Assembly (NCBI RefSeq): GCF_000215705.1 | Contig: NC_015677.1 | Coordinates: 248,001-312,000, forward strand | Reading direction: 5' to 3' | DNA: 64,000 bases | Source: Ramlibacter tataouinensis TTB310 | GTDB lineage: Bacteria > Pseudomonadota > Gammaproteobacteria > Burkholderiales > Burkholderiaceae_C | Shown: positions 52,979-61,813 of the stretch, piece by piece | Layout: the number at the start of each line of letters is the position of its first letter | Position numbering within the stretch: position 1 is the first letter of the stretch | Notes under the pieces: generated by a model | The model's input: only the letters and a program-made list of their open reading frames with translations | What the model was told of the DNA's origin: nothing | Database searches by the model: none | Program-made: the position numbers and the translations under genes

Positions 52979-53893
52979 ATGAGCGAGAGCATGCAGGAAG
53001 CCAACCATACCGGCCCGATCAGGACGCCCAAGCAGCTGTTGTGGGCCGTGCTGTTCTCCTTCCTGGTGCCCGTGTTCATCATCATCGGGCTGGTGGCCTA
53101 CGTGACCTCCGACAACAAGCCCGCCGGCAGCACGCGCGCCGAGGCGTATGCGCTGGGCGGCCTCACGGCGCAAGATCTCAGCCGCGGCGTGGCCGAGCGC
53201 CTGCAGAAGGTGGGCACCGTCGAGATCCGCGACGCCAACCGCCCGCTGGCCAACGGCGAGACCGTGTTCAAGGCGCAATGCGCCAGCTGCCACGTGGCCG
53301 GGGTCGCCGGCTCGCCCAAGCTGGGCGACACGGCCGCCTGGGCCGCGCGCATCCGCAGCGGCTTCGACACCCTGGTGACTTCCGCGCTCAAGGGCAAGGG
53401 CGCCATGCCCCCGCAGGCCGGCGGCGACTTCGAGGACGTGGAGATCGCGCGCGCCGTGGCCTACATGGCCAATTCGGCCGGCGCCAATTTCGCCGAGCCG
53501 CAGCGGCCCGCCGCCGGCGCCACGGCCGACGCGGCACCGGCCCCGGCTGCCCCGGTGGCCGTCGCAGCGGCTCCCGCGGCTGCTCCCGCCCCGGCGGCCG
53601 CAGCGGCACCGGCTCCCGCGGCAGCGCCTGCAGCGACGGTGGCCGCCGCCGCGGGTGCCGGCGAAGCGCTCTACAAGCAGGCCTGCGCCGTCTGCCACGT
53701 GGCGGGTGTCGCCAACGCCCCCAAGTTCGGCGACAAGGCCGCCTGGGCGCCGCGCATCCAGCAGGGCCTGCCGGTGCTGGTGGGGTCCGTCATCAAGGGC
53801 AAGGGCGCCATGCCCCCGCGCGGCGGAGCCGCCAATGCGTCGGACGCCGACATCCGCGCGGCCGTCGAGTACATGGTCAACGCCGCCAAGTAA
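52979..53893 (+). CDS. diheme cytochrome c (cytochrome c5 family), membrane-anchored
   Basis: A 304-residue protein. An N-terminal membrane helix (about residues 22-44) anchors it. There are two cytochrome c5-like domains, with CASCHVAG near residue 101 and CAVCHVAG near residue 238, each followed by a KGKGAMPP segment whose Met is the sixth haem ligand. An Ala/Pro-rich linker of about 50 residues joins them. It acts in periplasmic electron transfer, probably to a terminal oxidase. Confidence 0.93.
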   Translation: MSESMQEANHTGPIRTPKQLLWAVLFSFLVPVFIIIGLVAYVTSDNKPAGSTRAEAYALGGLTAQDLSRGVAERLQKVGTVEIRDANRPLANGETVFKAQCASCHVAGVAGSPKLGDTAAWAARIRSGFDTLVTSALKGKGAMPPQAGGDFEDVEIARAVAYMANSAGANFAEPQRPAAGATADAAPAPAAPVAVAAAPAAAPAPAAAAAPAPAAAPAATVAAAAGAGEALYKQACAVCHVAGVANAPKFGDKAAWAPRIQQGLPVLVGSVIKGKGAMPPRGGAANASDADIRAAVEYMVNAAK

Positions 53894-53900
53894 GGCGGTT

Positions 53901-54437
53901 TCAGGCTGGCCGTGCAACGCGGCCGGCCGCCGGACTCGGCACATAGCCGAAGCGGGCCGGCATCTCTTCGGCGGGCTGCTCCTGCGGCACCCACACCCCT
54001 TGCTCGACGGCGTCGGCGGCCAGGTCCATGTCCAGGCTGTGCACCAGGCCGAAGCCGATGTCGGTGTCCAGGTAGAGCCGGCCCTGCTGGTCGAGGAAAG
54101 CCGCCCGGGCCCGGGCGGGACGGCCGGTGTGGGCGGCCACCGAGAAACCCGTGTGCAGCCGCCAGACCAGCGGCGTCGCCTCCAGCTCCACGTACACCCG
54201 CTGCGGCCCGTTCTGGAAGAACCACTGGCCCTGGGCGTCGCGGTCGTAGTTGCGGTGGATGAACTCGATCAGCTTCTCGTGCCGCAGCAGCGAGCCCTTG
54301 GCTTGCGGAAAAGGCCCGGCCGCCTGCGCGCGGTCGTCCCGCATGTACCAGTTGCCGCGCGCGTCCAGGCCCAGCCAGCCGTAGCAGTGCGGGACGTTGG
54401 GCCACTTGGCCATGGCCTGGCGGACGATGTCATCCAT
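53901..54437 (-). CDS. DUF2946 family protein
   Basis: A 178-residue protein beginning MDDIVRQAMAKWPNVPHCYGWLGLDARG, then YMRDDRAQAAGPFPQAKGS and LIEFIHRNYDRDAQGQWFFQNGPQRVYVELE, the conserved DUF2946 blocks of Burkholderiales. No signal peptide or membrane helix is seen. Convergent with the cytochrome gene. No function is established for the family. Confidence 0.85.
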   Translation of the reverse strand: MDDIVRQAMAKWPNVPHCYGWLGLDARGNWYMRDDRAQAAGPFPQAKGSLLRHEKLIEFIHRNYDRDAQGQWFFQNGPQRVYVELEATPLVWRLHTGFSVAAHTGRPARARAAFLDQQGRLYLDTDIGFGLVHSLDMDLAADAVEQGVWVPQEQPAEEMPARFGYVPSPAAGRVARPA

Positions 54438-54472
54438 GTAGACCCATTATGGGAAGGCCGCGGGCCTGGGCG

Positions 54473-55231
54473 TCAGCGCAGAAACGCGTCGTAACCTGTC
54501 TTCAGGATCAGCGCGCTGACCACGGCGATGAAGACCACCCGCACGAAAGCGGCGCCGTGGCGCAGCGCCAGGTGCGTGCCCATCAGGCTGCCCGCCACGT
54601 TGGCCAGGGCCAGGGCCAGTGCGTAGTGCCACCAGACATGGCCCTTGAGCGCGAACAGCGCGAGCGCGGCCAGGTTGGTGGCGGTGTTGAGCAGCTTGGC
54701 CGCGGCGGACGCGTTGAGGAAGTCATAGCCCAGCCAGCGCACGAACAGGAACACGAAGAAGCTGCCCGTGCCCGGCCCGAAGAAGCCGTCGTAGAAGCCC
54801 AGCGTCAGGCCGATGCCGCAGGCCACCAGCCGCTCGGCACCCGGGGCGAGGCGCGGGGCGTGGTGGCGCCCCAGCTCCTTTTTCACCAGCGTGTACGCCA
54901 GCACGCCCAGCAGCACGAAGGGCAGCAGCTTGCGCAGGAAGTCGGCCGAGACCACGGTGACGGCCCAGGCGCCGGCGAAACCGCCGGCCAGGCCCGCCGC
55001 CGCGGCCGGCAGCAGCGCACGCCAATGCAGATCCACCCGCCGGCTGTACTGCAGCGCGGCCATGGCCGTGCCCCAGACCGAGGCGCCTTTGTTCAGGCCG
55101 AACAGGCTGGCGGGATGCGTCGTCGGGAAGATCGCGAACAGCGCCGGCACCAGGATCAGGCCTCCGCCGCCGACGATCGCGTCCACGAAGCCTGCCAGCA
55201 GCGAGGCCAGGGACATCAGCAGCAGTTCCAT
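54473..55231 (-). CDS. TSUP-family (TauE/SafE) membrane transporter
   Basis: A 252-residue protein with about eight hydrophobic segments. The paired family motifs are visible: FVDAIVGGGGLILVPAL near residue 15 and LGFYDGFFGPGTGSFFVF near residue 135, each at the start of one pseudo-symmetric half. TSUP proteins export sulfite or organosulfonates or take up sulfate-like anions; the substrate cannot be told. It begins 36 bases downstream of the DUF2946 gene start on the same strand and is followed upstream by a strong terminator. Confidence 0.88.
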   Translation of the reverse strand: MELLLMSLASLLAGFVDAIVGGGGLILVPALFAIFPTTHPASLFGLNKGASVWGTAMAALQYSRRVDLHWRALLPAAAAGLAGGFAGAWAVTVVSADFLRKLLPFVLLGVLAYTLVKKELGRHHAPRLAPGAERLVACGIGLTLGFYDGFFGPGTGSFFVFLFVRWLGYDFLNASAAAKLLNTATNLAALALFALKGHVWWHYALALALANVAGSLMGTHLALRHGAAFVRVVFIAVVSALILKTGYDAFLR

Positions 55232-55321
55232 GCAACCGATTGTCGCATCCGGCTGTGCTTCGGATTTGATAGCAATGCAGCCAGGCCGCGCCGGGCACCG
55301 AGCATCCCCTGCCGGAAAAAC

Positions 55322-55347
55322 AAAAGGCGCCCCCAAGGGCGCCTTTT
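55322..55347. terminator. bidirectional terminator-like hairpin
   Basis: AAAAGGCGCCC and GGGCGCCTTTT form an 11-base perfect stem with a CCAA loop, with A and T runs on both sides. It lies upstream of the TSUP gene, so it may terminate a transcript coming from the plus side or insulate the promoters. In the 389-base gap 55232-55620 I see only this, a weak GCACT-N5-AGTGC repeat near 55468 and a GAGGAGG binding site at the end. Confidence 0.7.
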
Positions 55348-55620
55348 GAGCCTGCATCGCTGTCTTCGAGGCCGGCCGATCTTTTGATGTTCTGTCGAGA
55401 GTTTGTCTCCTCGGACCCTCGCCTTCGAGCGCAAGCGCTGTTGCGAGTGGCGTGACTCTACGAGTTCGCACTGCCTTAGTGCATCAGGACTTTCCCGGGC
55501 TTCTCGTCAAGACCCCGATGATGCGAAAGCGACACCTCTGGTGACGTCAAGGATGAGCATCTCTATAGTGGACGCGGCCGCCCGTTGGGCACGGCATTCA
55601 CGATATCGAGGAGGTCTTCC

Positions 55621-56655
55621 ATGCGTTTCATCCGGACCGCGGCTGCATTGCTGCCCGCTTTCTTCTTGTTGGCCTGTGGCGGCGGTGGGGGCGGCGGCGA
55701 CGGCGGCGGCACCAACAGCCCGACGGCCGCGGCCGTCACCATCACCGAGTCCAACGCCATGGCCGTCAGCGCCGAGGCGGTGGGCAGCGTGAGCAACACC
55801 GAATCCGCGCAGGCTGGTGCCGGCCTGGCTGCGGGCGTGCAGGTCGACCCCGCCTCCGGTGGCGGCAACGGCGCCACCCGGAAGCTGGCCCAGTCGCTGC
55901 GCGCCGTCGCTTCGCTCGCCCGGCCGACCGCGGGCGTCGCCACCGGCGTGGCGGTCGACCAGACGGAGGCCTGCCCTGCGGGCGGCACCCTGCGCACCAG
56001 CGGATCCATTTCCAACCCGGAAGCCGGTTTCACCGCCGGCGACAGCATCAGCACCGTGGCCGACAACTGCCGCTTCGACGACGGTGCCGGCGGCATCGCG
56101 ATGACCATCAACGGCAGCTTCAGCCTGACGGTCCACAGCGGCACCCTGGGCGGCATGCCGCCATTCAATGTGTCCTTCAGCATCAGCATGCGCAACTACT
56201 CGGTCAGCGACGGCACCGAGACCATCGTGTTCAACGGCGACAGCCGCTTCGACTGGGTGGCCAACAGCGACACCGACCAGACGATCACGGTGAGCGGCAG
56301 CGCCTTCGCCAGCGCCGCCGGCGACCGTCCCGTGGTGTGGAAGAACTACAGGCAGACCCTGGTCGTGAACGGCCTGGCGGCCAGCTCCGACCTGGACGCG
56401 ACCGTGGAGACCACCAACCCGCGCGTGGGCGCCGGAACGGTCAGCTATGTGATCACCACGACCACGCCCCTGGCCATGGACGGCAGCGGCCGCATCACGG
56501 CCGGCCGCATCACCGTGACGGGCGCCAACAACTCGGCCGTGGTCCTGGCCGTGACGGCGCCCGACACGTTCAGCGTCCAGATCGACACCAACGGCGACGG
56601 CGGCTACGAGAAGACCCAGACGGTCACCCTGGCCGAGCTGCAGGCGCAGCTCTGA
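55621..56655 (+). CDS. hypothetical surface lipoprotein
   Basis: A 344-residue lipoprotein. The signal MRFIRTAAALLPAFFLLACGGGG has its lipobox Cys at residue 19, followed by a Gly/Asp-rich linker. The rest is rich in Thr, Ser, Asn and Gly with strand-like repeats (RTSGSISNPEAGFTAGDSIST, TINGSFSLTVHSG, TQTVTLAELQAQ at the end). A GAGGAGG ribosome site precedes the ATG. It is not a family I recognise. It is followed after 2 bases by an outer-membrane-like protein, suggesting a shared envelope role. Confidence 0.75.
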   Translation: MRFIRTAAALLPAFFLLACGGGGGGGDGGGTNSPTAAAVTITESNAMAVSAEAVGSVSNTESAQAGAGLAAGVQVDPASGGGNGATRKLAQSLRAVASLARPTAGVATGVAVDQTEACPAGGTLRTSGSISNPEAGFTAGDSISTVADNCRFDDGAGGIAMTINGSFSLTVHSGTLGGMPPFNVSFSISMRNYSVSDGTETIVFNGDSRFDWVANSDTDQTITVSGSAFASAAGDRPVVWKNYRQTLVVNGLAASSDLDATVETTNPRVGAGTVSYVITTTTPLAMDGSGRITAGRITVTGANNSAVVLAVTAPDTFSVQIDTNGDGGYEKTQTVTLAELQAQL

Positions 56656-56657
56656 GC

Positions 56658-57476
56658 ATGGGGGCCGGCCAGCGCCCGCGGCGCGCAGGGTTCGCCGCCG
56701 GCTGGGTGCTGGCATTCGCCGGCGCGGCGATGGCGCAGGCGCCCGAGCCGCCGGTGCTGCAGTGGAACGCCGCCGCCGGGGCGACCCAGCGGCGCCTGTT
56801 CGAGGAGTCGGCCACGGGCGAGCGCCTGCTGGCCGAACGCGGCGTGATGGGGCGGGTGGAGCTCGGCGCGAGCTTCGCACCGGCCAACGGGCCGGCCTTT
56901 GCCGCCGAGGCGGGCTGGGCCGCCGGCCGCCTCGACTACGACGGCCAGACCCAGACCGGCGCTCCCCTGCAGACCGCTTCGCGCCACCACGATGCCGACC
57001 TCACGCTCTTGTGGCGTCCCGGGCCTGCAGGGTCCTGGGGCGAGGCCTGGCTGCTGCTGCAGGGCGCCCGCCAGCACCGCGACATCGAGTCGATCGGCCG
57101 GGTCACCGGGCTGGTCGAGACCTCCTGGCTGCTGATGCCAGGCCTGCGCTGGCGCGGTCCTGCCGAGGCGGCCCGCGGCTGGCGGCTGTGGCCGCAGGTG
57201 GAGGCGCGCGTGAGCGCCTACCACCGCCTGGAGGTCGACTTCAACGGGCTGTTCGACGACGCCCGCCTGGACGGAGGCCGGCGCTGGGCCTTGGCGCTGG
57301 GCGTGGACGCGCAGGCGCCGGATGCGGCCTGGCGCCTCGCGCTGCGCTGGACGCGGGCCCGGCAGGTGGTCAGCCAGACCCGGACGCTGTACCGCAACGG
57401 CGCGCCGGTGGGCACGGTGCGGCAGCCGCGCCTGGGTTACGACGACCTGACGCTGACCCTGAGGCGCGATTTCTAG
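56658..57476 (+). CDS. hypothetical outer-membrane beta-barrel-like protein
   Basis: A 272-residue exported protein with a signal peptide ending at AGAAMAQAPE near residue 26. Alternating hydrophobic strands (GRVELGASFAPAN, AFAAEAGWAAGRLDYDG, DADLTLLWRPG, EAWLLLQGAR) and a C-terminal Phe in LTLTLRRDF are typical of outer-membrane beta barrels recognised by BamA. It starts 2 bases after the lipoprotein gene; the pair is probably an operon. Its end overlaps the convergent GMC gene by 4 bases. Function unknown. Confidence 0.7.
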   Translation: MGAGQRPRRAGFAAGWVLAFAGAAMAQAPEPPVLQWNAAAGATQRRLFEESATGERLLAERGVMGRVELGASFAPANGPAFAAEAGWAAGRLDYDGQTQTGAPLQTASRHHDADLTLLWRPGPAGSWGEAWLLLQGARQHRDIESIGRVTGLVETSWLLMPGLRWRGPAEAARGWRLWPQVEARVSAYHRLEVDFNGLFDDARLDGGRRWALALGVDAQAPDAAWRLALRWTRARQVVSQTRTLYRNGAPVGTVRQPRLGYDDLTLTLRRDF

Positions 57477-59113
57477 GCCGCCGTGGCACCTGCCGCGCGC
57501 CGCACCCACTCGGCCGCCCTCTCCGCCATCATCAGCGTGGGCGAGTTGGTGTTGCCGCTGGTGATGGTGGGCATGGCGCCGGCATCGACCACGCGCAGGC
57601 CGGCCACCCCGCGCACGCGCAGCTGCGCATCCAGCACCGCCAGCGGGTCGTCGTCCGAGCCCATCTTGGTCGTGCCCACCGGGTGGAAGATGGTGGTGGC
57701 GATGTCGCCGGCCAGCCGCGCCAGCTCGTCGTCGCTCTGGTACTGCGGGCCGGGCCGCCATTCCTGCGGCTGGTAGCGCGCCAGCGCGGGCTGGGCGACG
57801 ATGCGCCGCGCCACCCGCAGCGAGTCGGCGGCCACCTGCCGGTCCTCGGGGGTGCTGAGGTAGTTGGGCGCGATGGCCGGCGCGTCCTCGAAGCGCGGGC
57901 TGCGGATGCGCACCGTGCCGCGGCTGGTCGGGTTCAGGTTGCAGACGCTGGCGGTGAAGGCGTCGAAGTCGTGCAGCGGCTCGCCGAAGGCATCCAGGCT
58001 GAGCGGCTGCACATGGAACTCGATGTTGGGCCAGGGCTGCTGCGGGGTGCTGCGGGTGAAGGCGCCCAGCTGGGACGGCGCCATGCTCATGGGTCCGCTG
58101 CGCGACAGCGCGTATTCCAGGCCGATGCGGGCCTTGCCCCACCAGCTGTTGGCCAGGGTGTTGAGCGTGGTCACGCCGCGCACCTTGAAGACGGCGCGGA
58201 TCTGGAGGTGGTCCTGCAGGTTGGCGCCCACGCCGGGCAGGTCCCGCAGCACGGGGATGCCGTGCTGCCGCAGCACCGGCGCCGGGCCTACGCCCGACAG
58301 CTGCAGGATCTGCGGCGAGCCTATGCTGCCGGCGCACAGCAGCACCTCGGCCGTCGCGGCGGCGCTCACCATCTCGCGGCCGGTCCACACCTCGGCCCCG
58401 ACGCAGCGCAGACCGCCGTCGGGGCCGGGCTCGATCCGCAGCCGCTTGACCTGCGCGCCGGTCCACATCTCGAAATTGGGCCGGCCGTAGCAGATGGGCC
58501 GCAGGAAGGCCTTTGCCGTGTTCCAGCGCCAGCCGTCCTTCTGGTTCACCTCGAAGTAGCCCACGCCCTCGTTGCTGCCGCGGTTGAAGTCGTCGTTGCG
58601 CGGGATGCCGGCCTGCTGCGCCGCCTCGACGAACGCGTCCAGCAGGTCCCAGCGCAGGCGCTGGCGCTCGACCCGCCACTCGCCGCCGGCGCCGTGCAGC
58701 GCATCGGCGCCCTTGTGGTAGTCCTCGTGCTTCTTGAAGTAGGGCAGGCAGTGGTCCCAGCGCCAGCCCCTGTCGCCGGTGAGCTCGGCCCAGTGGTCGT
58801 AGTCGCGCGCCTGGCCGCGCATGTAGATCATGCCGTTGATGCTGGAGCTGCCGCCCAGCGTCTTGCCGCGCGGGTAGCGCAGGATGCGGCCGTTCAGGCC
58901 GGCGTCGGCCTCGGTCTGGTACAGCCAGTCGGTGCGCGGGTTGCCGATGCAGTACAGGTAGCCCACCGGGATGTGGATCCAGTGGTAGTCGTCCCTGCGC
59001 CCGGCCTCGATCAGCAGCACGCGCCTGGACTTGTCGGCCGACAGGCGGTTGGCCAGCAGGCAGCCGGCCGTGCCGGCGCCGATGATGATGTAGTCGAAGG
59101 TCGCTTCGCTCAT
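57473..59113 (-). CDS. GMC-family FAD-dependent alcohol dehydrogenase
   Basis: A 546-residue GMC oxidoreductase. IIGAGTAGCLLANRL near residue 10 binds FAD, PRGKTLGGSSSINGMIYMRG near residue 80 is GMC signature 1, GSIGSPQILQLSGVGP near residue 265 is signature 2, and FHPVGTTKMG near residue 475 and SGNTNSPTLMMAERAA near the end hold the catalytic His and Asn. It oxidises an alcohol to an aldehyde. It starts 9 bases after the aldehyde dehydrogenase gene on the same strand, so the two form an alcohol-to-acid or acyl-CoA pathway. Confidence 0.92.
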   Translation of the reverse strand: MSEATFDYIIIGAGTAGCLLANRLSADKSRRVLLIEAGRRDDYHWIHIPVGYLYCIGNPRTDWLYQTEADAGLNGRILRYPRGKTLGGSSSINGMIYMRGQARDYDHWAELTGDRGWRWDHCLPYFKKHEDYHKGADALHGAGGEWRVERQRLRWDLLDAFVEAAQQAGIPRNDDFNRGSNEGVGYFEVNQKDGWRWNTAKAFLRPICYGRPNFEMWTGAQVKRLRIEPGPDGGLRCVGAEVWTGREMVSAAATAEVLLCAGSIGSPQILQLSGVGPAPVLRQHGIPVLRDLPGVGANLQDHLQIRAVFKVRGVTTLNTLANSWWGKARIGLEYALSRSGPMSMAPSQLGAFTRSTPQQPWPNIEFHVQPLSLDAFGEPLHDFDAFTASVCNLNPTSRGTVRIRSPRFEDAPAIAPNYLSTPEDRQVAADSLRVARRIVAQPALARYQPQEWRPGPQYQSDDELARLAGDIATTIFHPVGTTKMGSDDDPLAVLDAQLRVRGVAGLRVVDAGAMPTITSGNTNSPTLMMAERAAEWVRRAAGATAA

Positions 59114-59122
59114 CGGCGAAGC

Positions 59123-60664
59123 TTACTTTGCCGTGGGCATCACGAACTCGGCGCCCTTGCCGATGCTCTCCGGCCAGCGCTGCATGATGGACTTCTGCTT
59201 GGTGTAGAAGCGAACGCCTTCCTCGCCGTAGGCGTGCATGTCGCCGAACAGGCTTTTCTTCCAGCCGCCGAAGCCGTGCCAGGCCATGGGCACGGGGATG
59301 GGCACGTTGATGCCCACCATGCCCACCTGCACGCGGCGCGAGAACTCGCGCGCCGTGTTGCCGTCGCGGGTGAACAGCGACACGCCGTTGCCGAATTCGT
59401 GGGCGTTGATCAGGTCGACCGCTTCCTTCAGGTCCTTGGCGCGCACGCAGCCCAGCACCGGGCCGAAGATCTCCTCCTTGTAGATCTTCATGTCGGGCGT
59501 GACGTTGTCGAACAGCGTGCCCCCCATCCAGAAGCCGTTGTCGCAGCCCGCCCCGGCCTTGGCGCCCTGGAACTTGCGGCCGTCCACCACCAGCTTGGCG
59601 CCTTCCGTCTGGCCCTGGCCGATGTAGCCGGTGATGCGCTCGTGCGCCACCTTGCTGACGATCGGGCCCATCTCGGCGTCGAGTTCCACGCCGTTCTTCA
59701 CCTTGAGCGATTCGGTGCGGTCCTTCAGCTTCGCCATGATCTGGTCGGCGGCGTTGCCCACCAGGATGCCCACCGAGATCGCCATGCAGCGCTCGCCGGC
59801 GGAACCGAAGGCGGAGCCGATCAGCGCGTCGACCGCCTGGTCCATGTCGGCGTCGGGCATCACCACCATGTGGTTCTTGGCGCCGCCCAGGGCTTGCACG
59901 CGCTTGCCGTGCTTCGCGCCCGTTTCGTAGATCTTCTGCGCGATCGGCGTCGAGCCCACGAATGAGATCGCCTTGACGTCCGGATGTTCCAGCAGCGCAT
60001 CGACGGCGTCCTTGTCGCCCTGCACCACGTTGAACACGCCATCGGGCAGGCCGGCCTCCTTGAGCAGCTCGGCCATCATGATCGACGGCGTCGGATCCAG
60101 CGGGCTGGGCTTGAGGATGAAGCTGTTGCCGGCGGCCAGGGCCACCGGGTACATCCACATGGGCACCATCACCGGGAAGTTGAACGGCGTGACGCCGGCC
60201 ACCACGCCCAGCGGCTGGCGCATCGTCCAGTTGTCGATGCCGGTGGAGACCTGGTCGGTGTAGTCGCCCTTGAGCAGCTGCGGGATGCCGCAGGCGAATT
60301 CCACGATGTCGATGCCGCGCGTCACTTCGCCCTGGGCGTCGGTGAACACCTTGCCATGCTCGGCCGTGATGGCGCGGGCCAGCTCGTCGCGGTGCCGGTT
60401 GAGAAGCTCCAGGAACTTGAACATCACGCGCGCGCGGCGGATCGGCGGCGTGTCGGCCCAGGCCGGGAAGGCGGCCTGGGCGGCGGCGACGGCCTGCGCC
60501 ACCTCGCCCGCGTTGGCCAGCGCCACCTGACCGGTCACCCGGCCGACGGCGGGGTTGAAGACCTCGGCGCGGCGGCCGCTGCGGCCCGGCACCAGGCGGC
60601 CGGCGATCCAGTGTTCGATGGAGGCGATACCGGCGCCGGCCGGGGTCTTGTCGGGTGCGTTCAT
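59123..60664 (-). CDS. mmsA: methylmalonate-semialdehyde dehydrogenase (CoA-acylating)
   Basis: A 513-residue aldehyde dehydrogenase of the MmsA type. [20 protein letters not shown] near residue 168, [21 protein letters not shown] near 250, the catalytic Cys in [11 protein letters not shown] near 290, and [13 protein letters not shown] near 392 with the catalytic-site Glu are present. MmsA oxidises methylmalonate semialdehyde to propionyl-CoA in valine and inositol breakdown. Here it is paired with a GMC alcohol dehydrogenase instead of valine genes, so its substrate may differ. A LysR gene is divergent from it. Confidence 0.9.
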   Translation of the reverse strand: MNAPDKTPAGAGIASIEHWIAGRLVPGRSGRRAEVFNPAVGRVTGQVALANAGEVAQAVAAAQAAFPAWADTPPIRRARVMFKFLELLNRHRDELARAITAEHGKVFTDAQGEVTRGIDIVEFACGIPQLLKGDYTDQVSTGIDNWTMRQPLGVVAGVTPFNFPVMVPMWMYPVALAAGNSFILKPSPLDPTPSIMMAELLKEAGLPDGVFNVVQGDKDAVDALLEHPDVKAISFVGSTPIAQKIYETGAKHGKRVQALGGAKNHMVVMPDADMDQAVDALIGSAFGSAGERCMAISVGILVGNAADQIMAKLKDRTESLKVKNGVELDAEMGPIVSKVAHERITGYIGQGQTEGAKLVVDGRKFQGAKAGAGCDNGFWMGGTLFDNVTPDMKIYKEEIFGPVLGCVRAKDLKEAVDLINAHEFGNGVSLFTRDGNTAREFSRRVQVGMVGINVPIPVPMAWHGFGGWKKSLFGDMHAYGEEGVRFYTKQKSIMQRWPESIGKGAEFVMPTAK

Positions 60665-60738
60665 GCGGTTGTCTCCTGAGGGCGGCCGGCCAGTCTATGC
60701 GCTGGGCCCCGCCTTGCAAAGAGCGGCCAGCCGATCAG

Positions 60739-60760
60739 ATTGTTCGAGATGTTGAACAAT
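60739..60760. promoter_or_regulatory. inverted repeat ATTGTTC-N8-GAACAAT, likely LysR operator
   Basis: The 7-base arms at 60739-60745 and 60754-60760 match perfectly and sit between mmsA and the divergent LysR gene, touching its upstream possible ATG. The T-N11-A geometry within it fits LysR recognition sites. It is an AT-rich island in GC-rich DNA. Confidence 0.55.
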
Positions 60761-60767
60761 GCGGCCC

Positions 60768-61706
60768 ATGCAAACGCCCGCGCCCGCCTTCGCCGACCTG
60801 CACCTGCTCACCGTGCTGGCGCAGACGCGCAGCTACACCCAGGCGGCGCGGCGGCTTGGCCTGTCCAAGGCCACGGTGAGCCTGCGCATCGGCGAGCTGG
60901 AGCGCGCGGCGGGCGTGCCGCTGGTGCGCCGTACCACCCGCTCCGTCTCGCTGACGCCGGCCGGCCAGCAGCTGGTGGAGGACACGCAGGGCCCGTTCGA
61001 GCGCATCGAGCACAGCTTCGCCAGCGTGCGCGACCTGGCCGGCACGCCGCGCGGCCGGGTGCGCCTGACGGCGCCGGTGGCCCTGGGCCGCCAGCACCTC
61101 GCGCCCACGCTGCCGGCCTTCATGCGCCGCTATCCCGACATCCGCCTCGAGCTCCACCTCGACGACCGCTTCGTCAACCTGGCGCAGGAGGGCTTCGACC
61201 TGGCGGTGCGCCACACCCAGGTGCCGCCCGACAGCTACGTGGCCTGGCCGCTGTGCGGCTCGCGCTCGCTGCTGGCGGCCAGCAGCGCCTACCTGCGCGG
61301 GCGCGGCACGCCGGCGCACCCGTCCGAGCTGGCCCAGCACGCCTGCCTGGCCTACCTGCGCGACGGCACCAGCCAGGGCTGGTCGTTCGAGCGCGACACG
61401 CGGCGCGGGCCGGAGCGCGTGCTGGTGCCCATCGCCGGGCCGCTCAAGGCCAACAACAGCGAGGTGCTGCGCGAGGCGGCGCTGGCCGGCCTGGGCATCG
61501 CCCTGCTGCCGGACTTCAGCGCCGCGCCCGGCTTGGCCAGCGGCGAGCTGGTGCAGGTGCTGCCGCAGTGGAAGCCGCTGGGCTTTTTCGGCGAGCGCCT
61601 CTATGCCCTGCGCCCCGGCTCGCCGCGCGTGCCGCGGGCGGTGCAGCTGCTGGTTGACCACCTGCGTCAGGCGTTGGCGCCGGGGTTTCCGCTGCCCGGC
61701 CGCTAG
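60768..61706 (+). CDS. LysR-family transcriptional regulator
   Basis: A 312-residue LysR protein. The helix-turn-helix spans residues 7-63 (LHLLTVLAQTRSYTQAARRLG with ATVSLRIGELERAAGVPL). The effector domain has VRLTAPVALGRQHLAPTLP near residue 97, of the CrgA-like group. Two ATGs are possible (60759 and 60768); the second is preferred because the inverted repeat overlaps the first. It probably controls the divergent mmsA and GMC genes. Confidence 0.88.
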   Translation: MQTPAPAFADLHLLTVLAQTRSYTQAARRLGLSKATVSLRIGELERAAGVPLVRRTTRSVSLTPAGQQLVEDTQGPFERIEHSFASVRDLAGTPRGRVRLTAPVALGRQHLAPTLPAFMRRYPDIRLELHLDDRFVNLAQEGFDLAVRHTQVPPDSYVAWPLCGSRSLLAASSAYLRGRGTPAHPSELAQHACLAYLRDGTSQGWSFERDTRRGPERVLVPIAGPLKANNSEVLREAALAGLGIALLPDFSAAPGLASGELVQVLPQWKPLGFFGERLYALRPGSPRVPRAVQLLVDHLRQALAPGFPLPGR

Positions 61707-61813
61707 GCTGGCTCATCCGCGGAAGGGGACGCGGCTCGTCCGGCTTTCCTACAGGCGGGCGCGCACTCAGCCATTACGATGAACGCCCCCCACGCCTCAC
61801 GACGCCAGCGCCC

